Of a stretch of 35,041 nt of DNA, positions 20,485 through 28,491 are shown one piece after another. The notes below the pieces were generated by a model, which had not been told where the DNA came from, ran no database searches, and worked only from the letters and a program-made list of their open reading frames with translations. The stretch covers positions 1 through 35,041 of IMG/VR virus record IMGVR_UViG_3300025890_000064. The stretch is one strand, 5' to 3'. Each line of letters starts with the position of its first letter. Position 1 is the first letter of the stretch. Origin of the DNA: a virus. The position numbers and the translations under genes are program-made.

Positions 20485-21995
20485 TGTGCGGATTTATAGG
20501 AACAACTAATCATGCTATAGGTGAGCTAATGCTTAGTAAACAAGCACACCGTGGCCCTGATGCGTCTACCTTTTGGGAAGATGAAACTTTTAAGTTTGGA
20601 CACGCTTTACTTGATATCACAGGAGCGGGACAAACACAACCAGTAATTACCCCCAAAGGTAATATTTTGCTTTTTAATGGCGAAATGTATGACGCTAGAG
20701 AGCAAAATGATACGGTTTGGTTAGGCAAAATGCTAGATAAGTATGGAACTCCTGTCTTAGAGTGGACAGACTGGCACGGTTCAGTTGCTTATTATAACCC
20801 CAATAATGGTTTATTAACATTAGTTAGAGACCAGTTTGGCACTAAACCACTATGGTGGAAACATGATGGTAAGCATTTTGAGTTTAGTACTAGTTGTAAG
20901 TCTTTTTTAGATAAAGAAATGCAAGACGATAAAATGTACAATTTTGGGTCTATTGGAGACGAGTGCATATGGAAGAACACCCATAAAGTAGAGCCAGGTG
21001 GAATATTACAATTCAATACAAGAAAAAAGTTTAAGCTTACTAGAAGCAATCTTTGGAATTATATAATTATTCGTAAAGAAAAGTTTGATAGAGAAGAATT
21101 TATACATAAAACTAAAGAATCTATTTTAAAAGTAGCAAACTATGGGAACAGTAACAATAAACACGCAATATTTCTGAGTGGCGGGTTCGATAGCCAATTA
21201 GTAGCTAGTATATGCCGTGAGAGTACAAAAGATATCACGCTTTTCACTTGCGGTTATACAAACGAAAAAGGAAATACCCACGAACATTGGGGATTTCAAG
21301 ATGAAAGTAAAATGGCTCTAAAGAGTGGAGAATTATGGGGCAGAGAAGTAGTAAAAGTAGACATAGGTAGAGACGAAAGAATCGCACTAGGTAAAACTTG
21401 GCTTGCTGGTACCCATTACGCTTGGTCAGACCATAACAGGCAAGGCCCAAGGTACAAACTTGCAGAAGCAGCAGCTAAACATGGCTGTAAAGTAGTATTG
21501 ACAGGAGATAGTGGAGATGAGTTGTTTTCAGGATACTTACATCATGACAAACGATTCGATCCAAAGTACTGTTTAGATATGTGTTACAGAGCTAGAGAGT
21601 GGCGATGGTTTCCGAGAGATATACTACAGTACTCTGACCCTATGGCACAGACATTATTTATTGACTTGCTTACTACATCAGAGCAAAATATTCTTGCAAC
21701 AGACCAAACAGTTGGTCTATTTGGTATGGAAGCTAGGATTCCATTACTTACTCAAAGATACGTTCAATATAATTTAACTTTACCTACAGGTACTCGTTTT
21801 AAACAACTACCAGGCCTAGAACTTGGTACTACTAAGTATCTAATGAGAGAAGTTATGAAAGATTATTTACCGCAACACGTTATAGAGCGTAAACAAAAAA
21901 CAGGGTGGAGTTCTCCATGGGATAATAACCACCCCCAGCAAAGTAGACGTTGGAGAATGGAAGATTTAGAGTTACTTAAAAGACTAGGTCGATGA
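20484..21995 (+). CDS. asnB: Asparagine synthetase B-type glutamine amidotransferase
   Basis: This 503-residue enzyme has the class II glutaminase domain with the N-terminal nucleophile Cys2 (MCGFIGTTN), HRGPDASTF, FNGEMYD and VRDQFGTKPLWW. The synthetase domain has the PP-loop SGGFDSQL at about 231, GDSGDELFSGY at about 339, and MEARIPLL. All key residues for ammonia release and beta-aspartyl-AMP formation look intact, although GDSGDE replaces the usual GDGADE. It may make asparagine from aspartate, or amidate another carboxylate in the accessory pathway around it. Linked by overlaps to the oxygenase and the helicase. Confidence 0.9.
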   Translation: MCGFIGTTNHAIGELMLSKQAHRGPDASTFWEDETFKFGHALLDITGAGQTQPVITPKGNILLFNGEMYDAREQNDTVWLGKMLDKYGTPVLEWTDWHGSVAYYNPNNGLLTLVRDQFGTKPLWWKHDGKHFEFSTSCKSFLDKEMQDDKMYNFGSIGDECIWKNTHKVEPGGILQFNTRKKFKLTRSNLWNYIIIRKEKFDREEFIHKTKESILKVANYGNSNNKHAIFLSGGFDSQLVASICRESTKDITLFTCGYTNEKGNTHEHWGFQDESKMALKSGELWGREVVKVDIGRDERIALGKTWLAGTHYAWSDHNRQGPRYKLAEAAAKHGCKVVLTGDSGDELFSGYLHHDKRFDPKYCLDMCYRAREWRWFPRDILQYSDPMAQTLFIDLLTTSEQNILATDQTVGLFGMEARIPLLTQRYVQYNLTLPTGTRFKQLPGLELGTTKYLMREVMKDYLPQHVIERKQKTGWSSPWDNNHPQQSRRWRMEDLELLKRLGR

Positions 21996-23272
21996 AGGCG
22001 GTCATAAGTAACAGAATCCAAATACAAGGAGATGCTAGATTCCTTGGTTTGCTCGAACAAGAACTAACATATAGCTTGCCGCCTCGTATGCCGCAAGACC
22101 CACCTATGATAATCAAAACAATTAGACCTTTAAGAGAAGGTTTAGTTTCTATACCAGTCGGAAGATTGGACTTAATCCCAGAGGAGTATGAAATTATCGA
22201 TAAGCGCATAACAGCGCCGACGCACTTTCCTGAGTTCAAGTTCAAGTTACGTGAATCCCAGCAGGTGGTTTACGACGCAGTAGATGACAACAGTATAATT
22301 AACGCTTGGGTAAGTTGGGGAAAGACTTTTACAGGTCTTTCTATAGCTGCTAAGCTTGGTCAGAAAACACTCGTAGTAACACATACTACAAACCTACGTA
22401 ATCAGTGGGAAAAGGAGGTGCAGAAATGCTTTGGAATAAAGGCAGGGAGAATCGGGAGCGGGGAGTTCAACACTTCGTCCCCAATAGTAGTAGGGAACAT
22501 TCAGAGTTTATACCGCAGGATAGACGAGATAAAACATTTGTTCGGGACAGTAATTTTAGACGAGATGCACCACGTTTCGTCCCCGACGTTCACCCGAATA
22601 GTAGACGAAATGCCTTCGAGATTCAAGATAGGACTGACAGGGACACTAGAGAGGAAGGACGGCAGACACGTTGTATTCAGGGATTACTTTGGTCAGAGCG
22701 TACATAAGCCGCCAAAAGAAAATTATATGACTCCAGAGATAGATGTCATAAAATCCGAAGTAAGATTCCTTGACGGAAGCTTTACTCCTTGGGCAGAAAG
22801 AATCAACCATCTAGCAAACAACGAAGAATATGTACATAGTATTGCTCTGATTGCGTCAACATATGCAGCGGAAGGGCATAAGGTACTAGTAGTATCGGAT
22901 AGAGTCGCATTTCTTAAAGTCTGTCAACGATTAGTCGGTGAAAATTCAGTTTGCATAACTGGGGATATGGATTTTTCAGAAAGAGAAGATACTATGAGGA
23001 GAGTGGGAGCAGATAAGAATATTTTGTTTGGTACGCAATCCATTTTCTCCGAAGGAATTTCCTTAGACGTGCTTAGTTGTTTAGTACTTGCTACCCCAGT
23101 AAATAATGAACCCCTTCTCACACAGTTAATTGGTAGAGTTATTCGTCTTAAAGAGGGCAAAATACAGCCAAAAATTGTAGATATCCACTTAAAAGGTAAG
23201 ACGGCTAGTAGACAGGCTAACGCACGAATGGGATATTATGTGAAACAAGATTATAAGATAAACATTAAGTAA
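21992..23272 (+). CDS. SF2 DNA helicase (XPB/UvsW/T5 D10-like)
   Basis: The 426-residue protein has the helicase motifs in order: Q/R box FKLRESQQVVYDA; a divergent Walker A WVSWGKTFTG (Lys111); VVTHTTNLRNQW; a DExH-type box VILDEMHHV; GLTGTLERKDG; VVSDRV; and motif VI QLIGRVIRL. The first Walker A glycine and the typical Ser/Ala are missing but GKT is kept. Related phage helicases act in branch migration, recombination and restarting of forks. The ATG shares bases with the AsnB stop. The coding stretch 22400-22690 is purine-rich with different codon choice. Confidence 0.9.
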   Translation: MKAVISNRIQIQGDARFLGLLEQELTYSLPPRMPQDPPMIIKTIRPLREGLVSIPVGRLDLIPEEYEIIDKRITAPTHFPEFKFKLRESQQVVYDAVDDNSIINAWVSWGKTFTGLSIAAKLGQKTLVVTHTTNLRNQWEKEVQKCFGIKAGRIGSGEFNTSSPIVVGNIQSLYRRIDEIKHLFGTVILDEMHHVSSPTFTRIVDEMPSRFKIGLTGTLERKDGRHVVFRDYFGQSVHKPPKENYMTPEIDVIKSEVRFLDGSFTPWAERINHLANNEEYVHSIALIASTYAAEGHKVLVVSDRVAFLKVCQRLVGENSVCITGDMDFSEREDTMRRVGADKNILFGTQSIFSEGISLDVLSCLVLATPVNNEPLLTQLIGRVIRLKEGKIQPKIVDIHLKGKTASRQANARMGYYVKQDYKINIK

Positions 23273-23308
23273 CAGAAACTTTATTTGAATTAAATACATG
23301 AAAAAAAT

Positions 23309-23342
23309 AGTTCTTGACAACCCCTCAAAAAATTGGTATAAT
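23309..23342 (+). promoter_or_regulatory. sigma70-type promoter P6
   Basis: TTGACA (23314-23319), 17 bp, TATAAT (23337-23342), with the same upstream box as P3 and P4. The apparent start codon at 23345 is only two bases past the -10, closer than a transcript from this promoter could include. Confidence 0.85.
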
Positions 23343-23344
23343 AT

Positions 23345-23731
23345 ATGATATATTTTGACTGGAAGAAGATTTTAGAAACGAGTAACGGCAACGTTGCTGA
23401 CATAATCACTATCTTAAGGATTATAACTTTTAAGATTACCCCAAAGAATTATTATGATAAGACCTTTAGGTTTTACGAAAAAAATTTTCATGGTAGCTCC
23501 TTTCTGCTTAACGCAAAAGAGTTACTTGAAAGAGGACGTAGCTTTAGTGATAAAGAAGTTGCGGAGTATGTAGGTGTTGCATCATTCCGAAACTACTATG
23601 AGTACGTTAAAACAAAAGACACCACACTAGATCTCATCTACTGTCAAGTAAGTGAGAACACTATTAACCAAAACAGACTGCTCGATATTAGAGATGGAAG
23701 GATTCATTTCAAATACGAGGAGACATTATAA
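23345..23731 (+). CDS. Conserved hypothetical protein
   Basis: The 128-residue product begins MIYFDWKKILETSNGNVADI and includes SFLLNAKELLERG and EVAEYVGVASFRNYYEYV. I recall similar sequences in marine phages, without a function. It directly precedes the single-stranded DNA-binding gene, so a link with replication is plausible. If P6 is used, the message would start after the ATG, so either an upstream transcript is translated or the real start is a rare downstream codon; none of the usual ATG/GTG/TTG codons occurs in the first 25 positions. Confidence 0.6.
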   Translation: MIYFDWKKILETSNGNVADIITILRIITFKITPKNYYDKTFRFYEKNFHGSSFLLNAKELLERGRSFSDKEVAEYVGVASFRNYYEYVKTKDTTLDLIYCQVSENTINQNRLLDIRDGRIHFKYEETL

Positions 23732-23742
23732 GGAGAATTATT

Positions 23743-24369
23743 ATGGCTATTGGCTTTAATACCACAAAGGGCTCTGCCCAAAAATCCAAGATTGAAACAT
23801 ACAATTTTGGTAACAAAGAAGATCATCACATCAGGCTAGTTGGTGATCTACTACCTAGATACGTTTATTGGATCAAAGGAGAGAATAACAAGAACATTCC
23901 TATGGAGTGTTTATCTTTCGATAGAAATTCAGAAACGTTTAACAATGTCGAGCATGACCATGTTCGAGATTTCTACCCTGACTTAAAATGCGGTTGGGCT
24001 TATGCAGTCCAGGGCATCGACTACTCTGATAAAAGTATCAAAGTGGTTAATTTAAAAAGGAAACTTTTTGACCAGATTTTAGTAGCAATGGAAGACATTG
24101 GCAACCCTACTGATAACGAAACTGGTTGGGATATTTACTTCAAGAGATTGAAGACTGGCCCACAAGTGTTTAATGTTGAGTATCAACTACAAATGCTTAA
24201 ATGTAAACCACGTGCATTGGAAGATTGGGAACTAGAATTAGTTGCTGATCTTAAATCAATGGACGACGTATTGCCTAGACCTACACCTGACGCTCAATTA
24301 GAGTTGTTGAAGAAAGTTCAAGGCGCAGAATCTAATGAATCCGTAGATGAGGAGTTTGACGTATCATGA
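23743..24369 (+). CDS. Single-stranded DNA-binding protein (gp32-like)
   Basis: The 208-residue protein matches the gp32-type layout: a short N-terminal part, an OB-fold core containing YVYWIKG, a long beta region, KLFDQILVAMEDIGNPTD, GWDIYFKRLKTGPQVFNVEY, and an acidic C-terminal tail (SNESVDEEFDVS) that in such proteins recruits replication partners. It coats ssDNA at the fork and in recombination. The zinc cluster of T4 gp32 is not clear here. A strong AAGGAG lies before the ATG. It is coupled (ATGA) to the peroxiredoxin. Confidence 0.75.
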   Translation: MAIGFNTTKGSAQKSKIETYNFGNKEDHHIRLVGDLLPRYVYWIKGENNKNIPMECLSFDRNSETFNNVEHDHVRDFYPDLKCGWAYAVQGIDYSDKSIKVVNLKRKLFDQILVAMEDIGNPTDNETGWDIYFKRLKTGPQVFNVEYQLQMLKCKPRALEDWELELVADLKSMDDVLPRPTPDAQLELLKKVQGAESNESVDEEFDVS

Positions 24370-24887
24370 TTGGAGTAGGAGAAAAATTTCCCGCGTTTTC
24401 ACTTAACGGTGTAGACGAGGACAACGAATTTGTTGTAGCTAGTGTAACAGAGACTTACGAGCCTCTGAAACACGATTGGAGCGTAATTTATTTCTACCCT
24501 AAAGATTTTACTTTTATCTGTCCGACTGAAATTCAGGCGATGGATACATTAGTAGACCATGCAAATGTCATAGGAATTAGCGGAGATAATGAATTTTGTA
24601 AGTTAGCTTGGAAACAAAGTAATGAATTGATAGGTAATATCAGACATACTTTAGCTGCTGATACAGGATTATTTTTAACAGAAGCACTAGGAATTATGGA
24701 CGAAGATGAAGGAGTATGCTTACGAGCTACTTATATCATTGATGCCGATAATTTTGTCCAGCATGTATCAGTAAATGCACTAGATACAGGAAGGAATGCA
24801 AATGAAGTTCTTAGAACTCTAGAAGCACTTCAAGCTGGTGGACTTACAGGTTGTGAATGGCAACCTGGGGACGACTTCGTAGTATGA
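24366..24887 (+). CDS. Peroxiredoxin (AhpC/Prx1-like)
   Basis: The 173-residue thiol peroxidase has the peroxidatic Cys in YPKDFTFICPTEIQ (T-x-x-C), VIGISGDNEFCKLAWKQ, RATYIIDADNFVQH and a resolving Cys near the C-terminus in GLTGCEWQPGD. It reduces H2O2 or organic peroxides. Lying between ssDNA-binding protein and the SbcD-like nuclease, with ATGA overlaps at both ends, it is expressed at the same time as the replication genes, probably to limit oxidative damage; the electron donor is unknown. Confidence 0.9.
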   Translation: MIGVGEKFPAFSLNGVDEDNEFVVASVTETYEPLKHDWSVIYFYPKDFTFICPTEIQAMDTLVDHANVIGISGDNEFCKLAWKQSNELIGNIRHTLAADTGLFLTEALGIMDEDEGVCLRATYIIDADNFVQHVSVNALDTGRNANEVLRTLEALQAGGLTGCEWQPGDDFVV

Positions 24888-25831
24888 TTCTATTCACAGC
24901 GGACTGGCACATTAAACTTGGACAAAAGAACGTACCTGTAGATTGGGCAATCAATCGATATCAGATGTTTTTTAATCAAGTTACTGAGCTAGAGAAAGAC
25001 TGTGAATTGCATATCATTGGCGGGGACTTGTTTGATCGAGTCCCCTCAATGGACGAACTTACTCTATACTTTGATTTTATCAGAGGAGTAACAATTCCTA
25101 CTATTATTTATGACGGAAATCATGAAGCTACTAGGAAGAACAAGACTTTCTTTACTAATCTAAAGAAAGCAACTTCAGATGTGAATGGATTGGTCGAGGT
25201 AATCGATACTACTTATGTAGAAGATGATTGGGCAATCCTTCCATATGCTGATTTACATAGGAAAGGTAGTATAGAATCGATTGATGCAGATATATTATTT
25301 ACGCACGTTCGAGGAGAAATACCACCCCATGTAATGCCTGAAGTAGAATTAGAAAGATTTGATAGATACAAGATTGTATTTGCTGGAGATTTACATGCAC
25401 ACGAGAATACTCAAAGAAACATAGTATACCCCGGCAGTCCTATGACTACATCATTTCATAGAAACAGAGTAAAGACAGGTGCTTTACTTATTGATGATGA
25501 TTGGTCTTGGACATGGCACGAACTTGATTTACCACAGCTAATCAGAAAGACAGTAACAGACCCTAATGAAATGGTAGGTACTGACTTTGACCATACCATC
25601 TACGAGTTAGAAGGTGATGTGCAAGATTTAGCAAAAATAAAGAACTCAGACCTACTAGACAAGAAAGTTGTAAAACGACAAGTAGAAGCTACTTTGTCTC
25701 TTACCTCTGATATGTCTATGGGCGACGAATTAGTTGTATATCTACAAGATATACTGAGTTTAGATGAAGATAAAATTAAAGCAATTATAGGAGTGTACAA
25801 TGATTATTCTACAGAAGTTAACTTGGGATAA
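24884..25831 (+). CDS. SbcD/gp47-like recombination exonuclease subunit
   Basis: The 315-residue metallophosphoesterase has the metal-binding motifs in order: D7-x-H9 (FTADWH), GGD48LFDR, DGNHE (79-81), FTHVRG and FAGDLHAHE. It pairs with the SbcC-like ATPase next to it (32-base overlap) to process DNA ends and hairpins, as gp46/gp47 in T4 or D12/D13 in T5. The start is ATG 24884, coupled to the peroxiredoxin stop; the frame is open further upstream but the motif begins at residue 4. Confidence 0.93.
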   Translation: MILFTADWHIKLGQKNVPVDWAINRYQMFFNQVTELEKDCELHIIGGDLFDRVPSMDELTLYFDFIRGVTIPTIIYDGNHEATRKNKTFFTNLKKATSDVNGLVEVIDTTYVEDDWAILPYADLHRKGSIESIDADILFTHVRGEIPPHVMPEVELERFDRYKIVFAGDLHAHENTQRNIVYPGSPMTTSFHRNRVKTGALLIDDDWSWTWHELDLPQLIRKTVTDPNEMVGTDFDHTIYELEGDVQDLAKIKNSDLLDKKVVKRQVEATLSLTSDMSMGDELVVYLQDILSLDEDKIKAIIGVYNDYSTEVNLG

Positions 25832-27614
25832 CTGTTTCTCCTATGGTACAGGCAACGAAGTCAATCTAGCAGATGCTACACTGACGCAGCTGATTGGGAC
25901 AAATGGTGTAGGTAAATCATCTATACCCCTAATCTTAGAAGAGGTCTTGTTTAACAAGAATAGTAAAAATGTCAAAAAAGCAGATATTGCGAACCGTTAT
26001 ATTAACAGTGGTTACGATATTAGCCTTGACTTTTCTGTTGATGCCGATAATTATACGATTGAGGTACATCGCAGGGCTACCCTAAAATGTAAACTCACAA
26101 AAAACGGCGAAGATATAAGTAGTCATACGGCTAGTAATACCTATAAAACCTTGGGAGAGATATTAGGTATTGACTTCAAAACCTTTACTCAGCTTGTTTA
26201 TCAGAATACAAATACAAGTTTACAGTTTTTAACTGCAACAGATACTAATAGGAAGAAATTCCTAATTGATTTATTAAAACTTGATGATTATGTTGCTTTC
26301 TTTGAAACATTCAAAGAAGGTGTAAGAGTCGCAACACAGGAAGTTACAGCACTAACTGCGAAAACTGAAACAATAGTTAAATGGTTAAATGACAACAAAT
26401 TGGAGACTATAGATGTACTCTCCAAAGTGAATTTACCAAAAATCTCGGAAAGAGATGAAGAAACTTTACGTCAGTTACAAGTAGACTTTGAAAATATCTC
26501 CGAAAAAAATAAAAAAATCAACGAGAATAATTTTCTTGTTGACCAGTTAAAGTTACTAGATATTGGTAAACTAAGAGCTGATTTACAAACGCACCCGGAG
26601 ATTGTAGAAACTAAAGAACTTACTGGCGCTATAGGTGCTTGGCGTTCAGAACTTGCACACGAAGTTCGTATGCGAGATAAGTATGAAAACTTAAAAAATG
26701 CTGAAGATCAGGAGTGTCCTACCTGTGACCAGCCAGTAGACCTTGCTTTTATAGAAGGTAGGTACACAGAACATAACGAAAGAGCACAAAGTTGCACTAA
26801 GTTTATGAAAGCAGAACAGGACAAGCTAGAGAAAGCAGAGTATGAAAATGAAATACATAGGAAAGCAGCCAAAGGAATCAGAGAGTGGGAAAGAATCTTC
26901 TCCTCTATTGACTCCTCGCTTACAACGACAGTTAGCGATCCAGAAGCAGTCAAGGGGCGTATTCAAGAACTTAGGAATAAAGTTAAGGAAGCTCGTGCAG
27001 AGCTGGAGGAAGTAATTACCGAGAATGAAAAGAGAGAAAGACACAATACAAGAATTGAGATTATACAAGAACAAACTACTCAGTTTGAAAAAGAGCTTGA
27101 TAACATTATCAGCAAGCTCAGCAGTATTGAAGATAAACTTTCAATTCTCGAAATACTTAAAAAGGCATTTAGTACAAATGGACTTCTCGCTTATAAAATC
27201 GAATCCCTCGTCAAAGAACTAGAGATGCTCACTAATGAGTACCTCGCCGAGTTTAGTGACGGTAGATTCAGTATAAATTTTGTAGTAGAGAATGATAAAC
27301 TAAACGTAGAGGTTACTGATACTGGTAAACTCATAGACATACTAGCGTTATCTAGTGGTGAACTCGCAAGAGTAAATATTGCGACATTAGTTGCAATACG
27401 AAAACTAATGACATCTATTAGTAGAAGTCAAATCAATGTGCTGTTCCTCGATGAGGTAAACCAAGCACTTGATGAACAAGGAAAAGAGAAGATCGTAGAG
27501 ATTCTCTTAAAAGAAGAAAACTTAAACACATATCTAGTATCGCATGGTTGGACACACCCACTATTAGCGAAAATAGAAATTGTAAAGGAAGATAACATAT
27601 CTCATTTAGAATAA
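25800..27614 (+). CDS. SbcC/gp46-like recombination ATPase
   Basis: The 604-residue SMC-like protein has Walker A GTNGVGKS (33-40), a long coiled coil on both sides of a zinc hook with C306-P-T-C309, the ABC signature LSSGELARVN at about 516, Walker B VLFLDEVNQ at about 549 and the H-loop LVSHGW. It is compact compared with bacterial SbcC (about 1,050) and close to T4 gp46 (560). Together with the SbcD-like subunit it forms an end-processing nuclease. The ATG overlaps the previous gene by 32 bases with AGGAG upstream. Confidence 0.93.
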   Translation: MIILQKLTWDNCFSYGTGNEVNLADATLTQLIGTNGVGKSSIPLILEEVLFNKNSKNVKKADIANRYINSGYDISLDFSVDADNYTIEVHRRATLKCKLTKNGEDISSHTASNTYKTLGEILGIDFKTFTQLVYQNTNTSLQFLTATDTNRKKFLIDLLKLDDYVAFFETFKEGVRVATQEVTALTAKTETIVKWLNDNKLETIDVLSKVNLPKISERDEETLRQLQVDFENISEKNKKINENNFLVDQLKLLDIGKLRADLQTHPEIVETKELTGAIGAWRSELAHEVRMRDKYENLKNAEDQECPTCDQPVDLAFIEGRYTEHNERAQSCTKFMKAEQDKLEKAEYENEIHRKAAKGIREWERIFSSIDSSLTTTVSDPEAVKGRIQELRNKVKEARAELEEVITENEKRERHNTRIEIIQEQTTQFEKELDNIISKLSSIEDKLSILEILKKAFSTNGLLAYKIESLVKELEMLTNEYLAEFSDGRFSINFVVENDKLNVEVTDTGKLIDILALSSGELARVNIATLVAIRKLMTSISRSQINVLFLDEVNQALDEQGKEKIVEILLKEENLNTYLVSHGWTHPLLAKIEIVKEDNISHLE

Positions 27615-27615
27615 T

Positions 27616-27795
27616 ATGAAAAATGGAGACACCTTTTGGTTACACATATGCCCTTACAAAACTGAGTTTAGAGAGTACATTCCAGTAGGAGTGACTTGTA
27701 AAACTTGTGATTGGGAAGAGCTTGATGACCATGAAAAGAATATAATAAGACAACAAGAACACAGAGAAAGAATGGAGCAAGATTATGACTACTAG
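27616..27795 (+). CDS. Small protein with possible zinc ribbon
   Basis: The 59-residue product has a Cys in LHICPYKTEF and a C-x2-C in VTCKTCDWEE, which could bind zinc, and an acidic/basic C-terminal helix. It starts right after the SbcC-like stop and overlaps the ACP start by 11 bases. No family recognised. Confidence 0.5.
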   Translation: MKNGDTFWLHICPYKTEFREYIPVGVTCKTCDWEELDDHEKNIIRQQEHRERMEQDYDY

Positions 27796-28021
27796 TATAC
27801 AAATAGCACTACGCGCAATAGAAGACCAACTACAACAAGATCGGGGTACAATTGTACCTGGCATGGACTTGATTGCTGATTGTGGTGCGGATAGTTTGGA
27901 TATGGTAGAGATTGTGATGCAATTGGAGGAACAACTAGATATAGAAATTCCTGATGATGCACTCGCAGATCTAAAACTCCACGACGTAGATAACTTAATT
28001 AAATACATCGAAACTCTCTAG
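27785..28021 (+). CDS. acpP: Acyl carrier protein
   Basis: The 78-residue acidic helical bundle has the phosphopantetheine attachment site Ser37 in DCGADSLDMVEI and LEEQLDIEIPDDAL, both typical of bacterial AcpP. It would carry acyl chains for fatty acid or other thioester chemistry, after activation by a host Sfp/AcpS-type transferase. Neither ketosynthase nor acyltransferase is visible in the window, so it is probably meant for host enzymes or a small dedicated reaction. Phage-encoded ACPs have been reported in marine phages. It lies between recombination genes with overlaps on both sides. Confidence 0.88.
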   Translation: MTTSIQIALRAIEDQLQQDRGTIVPGMDLIADCGADSLDMVEIVMQLEEQLDIEIPDDALADLKLHDVDNLIKYIETL

Positions 28022-28491
28022 TGGTTAACAGTAGACAGAAAGGTCATAAGGCCGAACTACTTGTCGCCAATATGTTGGAGCGTCACACCCAGTTACCATT
28101 TGAACAAACCCCAGGGTCTGGAAGTGGTAAAATTAAGGGTGACTTATGGTTAAAACACCAAAAGAATGTATATCTTATAGAAGTAAAATTTTACAAAGAT
28201 GATGCTATCTCTACTAAAGTTTTCACAAACAAAAGTAATAATTTTGTGCAATGGTGGGCTAAGACTTGTCAACAAGCTGAAGATAATAACCTTCAGCCTT
28301 TGTTGTTTTTCAAAGCCAACCATGCACAATTTTTTGTATCAACAAAACAAAAGCCAAAGAACATAGACTATATGTATATATCTTTCCTAGATGCATACGT
28401 ATGTTTAGCGGAACGATGGCTTGATAAAGAAAAACAGGAATGGACACATGGCAATAGAGTTTACGAGCCTTGGAAAGCCGCCGACTCCTAA
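28021..28491 (+). CDS. Hjc-like Holliday junction resolvase (PD-(D/E)XK)
   Basis: The 156-residue protein shows QKGHKAELLVANMLE with Glu12, G-x-G-x-I-K-G-D41 and E54-V-K56 in YLIEVKFYKD, the catalytic set of the archaeal-type/PD-(D/E)XK resolvases. It would cut four-way junctions made during replication and recombination, or act as a nuclease on the DNA ends handled by the SbcCD-like pair next door. GTG 28021 overlaps the ACP stop (TAGTG) and is the only good start. Confidence 0.75.
   Translation: MVNSRQKGHKAELLVANMLERHTQLPFEQTPGSGSGKIKGDLWLKHQKNVYLIEVKFYKDDAISTKVFTNKSNNFVQWWAKTCQQAEDNNLQPLLFFKANHAQFFVSTKQKPKNIDYMYISFLDAYVCLAERWLDKEKQEWTHGNRVYEPWKAADS

Noticed and set aside
22405-22707. Open 100-codon frame inside the SF2 helicase gene
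   Set aside because: The helicase motifs run through this stretch in the other frame; the Arg/Glu-rich product is a by-product of purine-rich codons.
27640-28008. 122-codon frame on the - strand
   Set aside because: It is antisense to the clear ACP gene; its Ser/Ile-rich sequence is a shadow of that gene.
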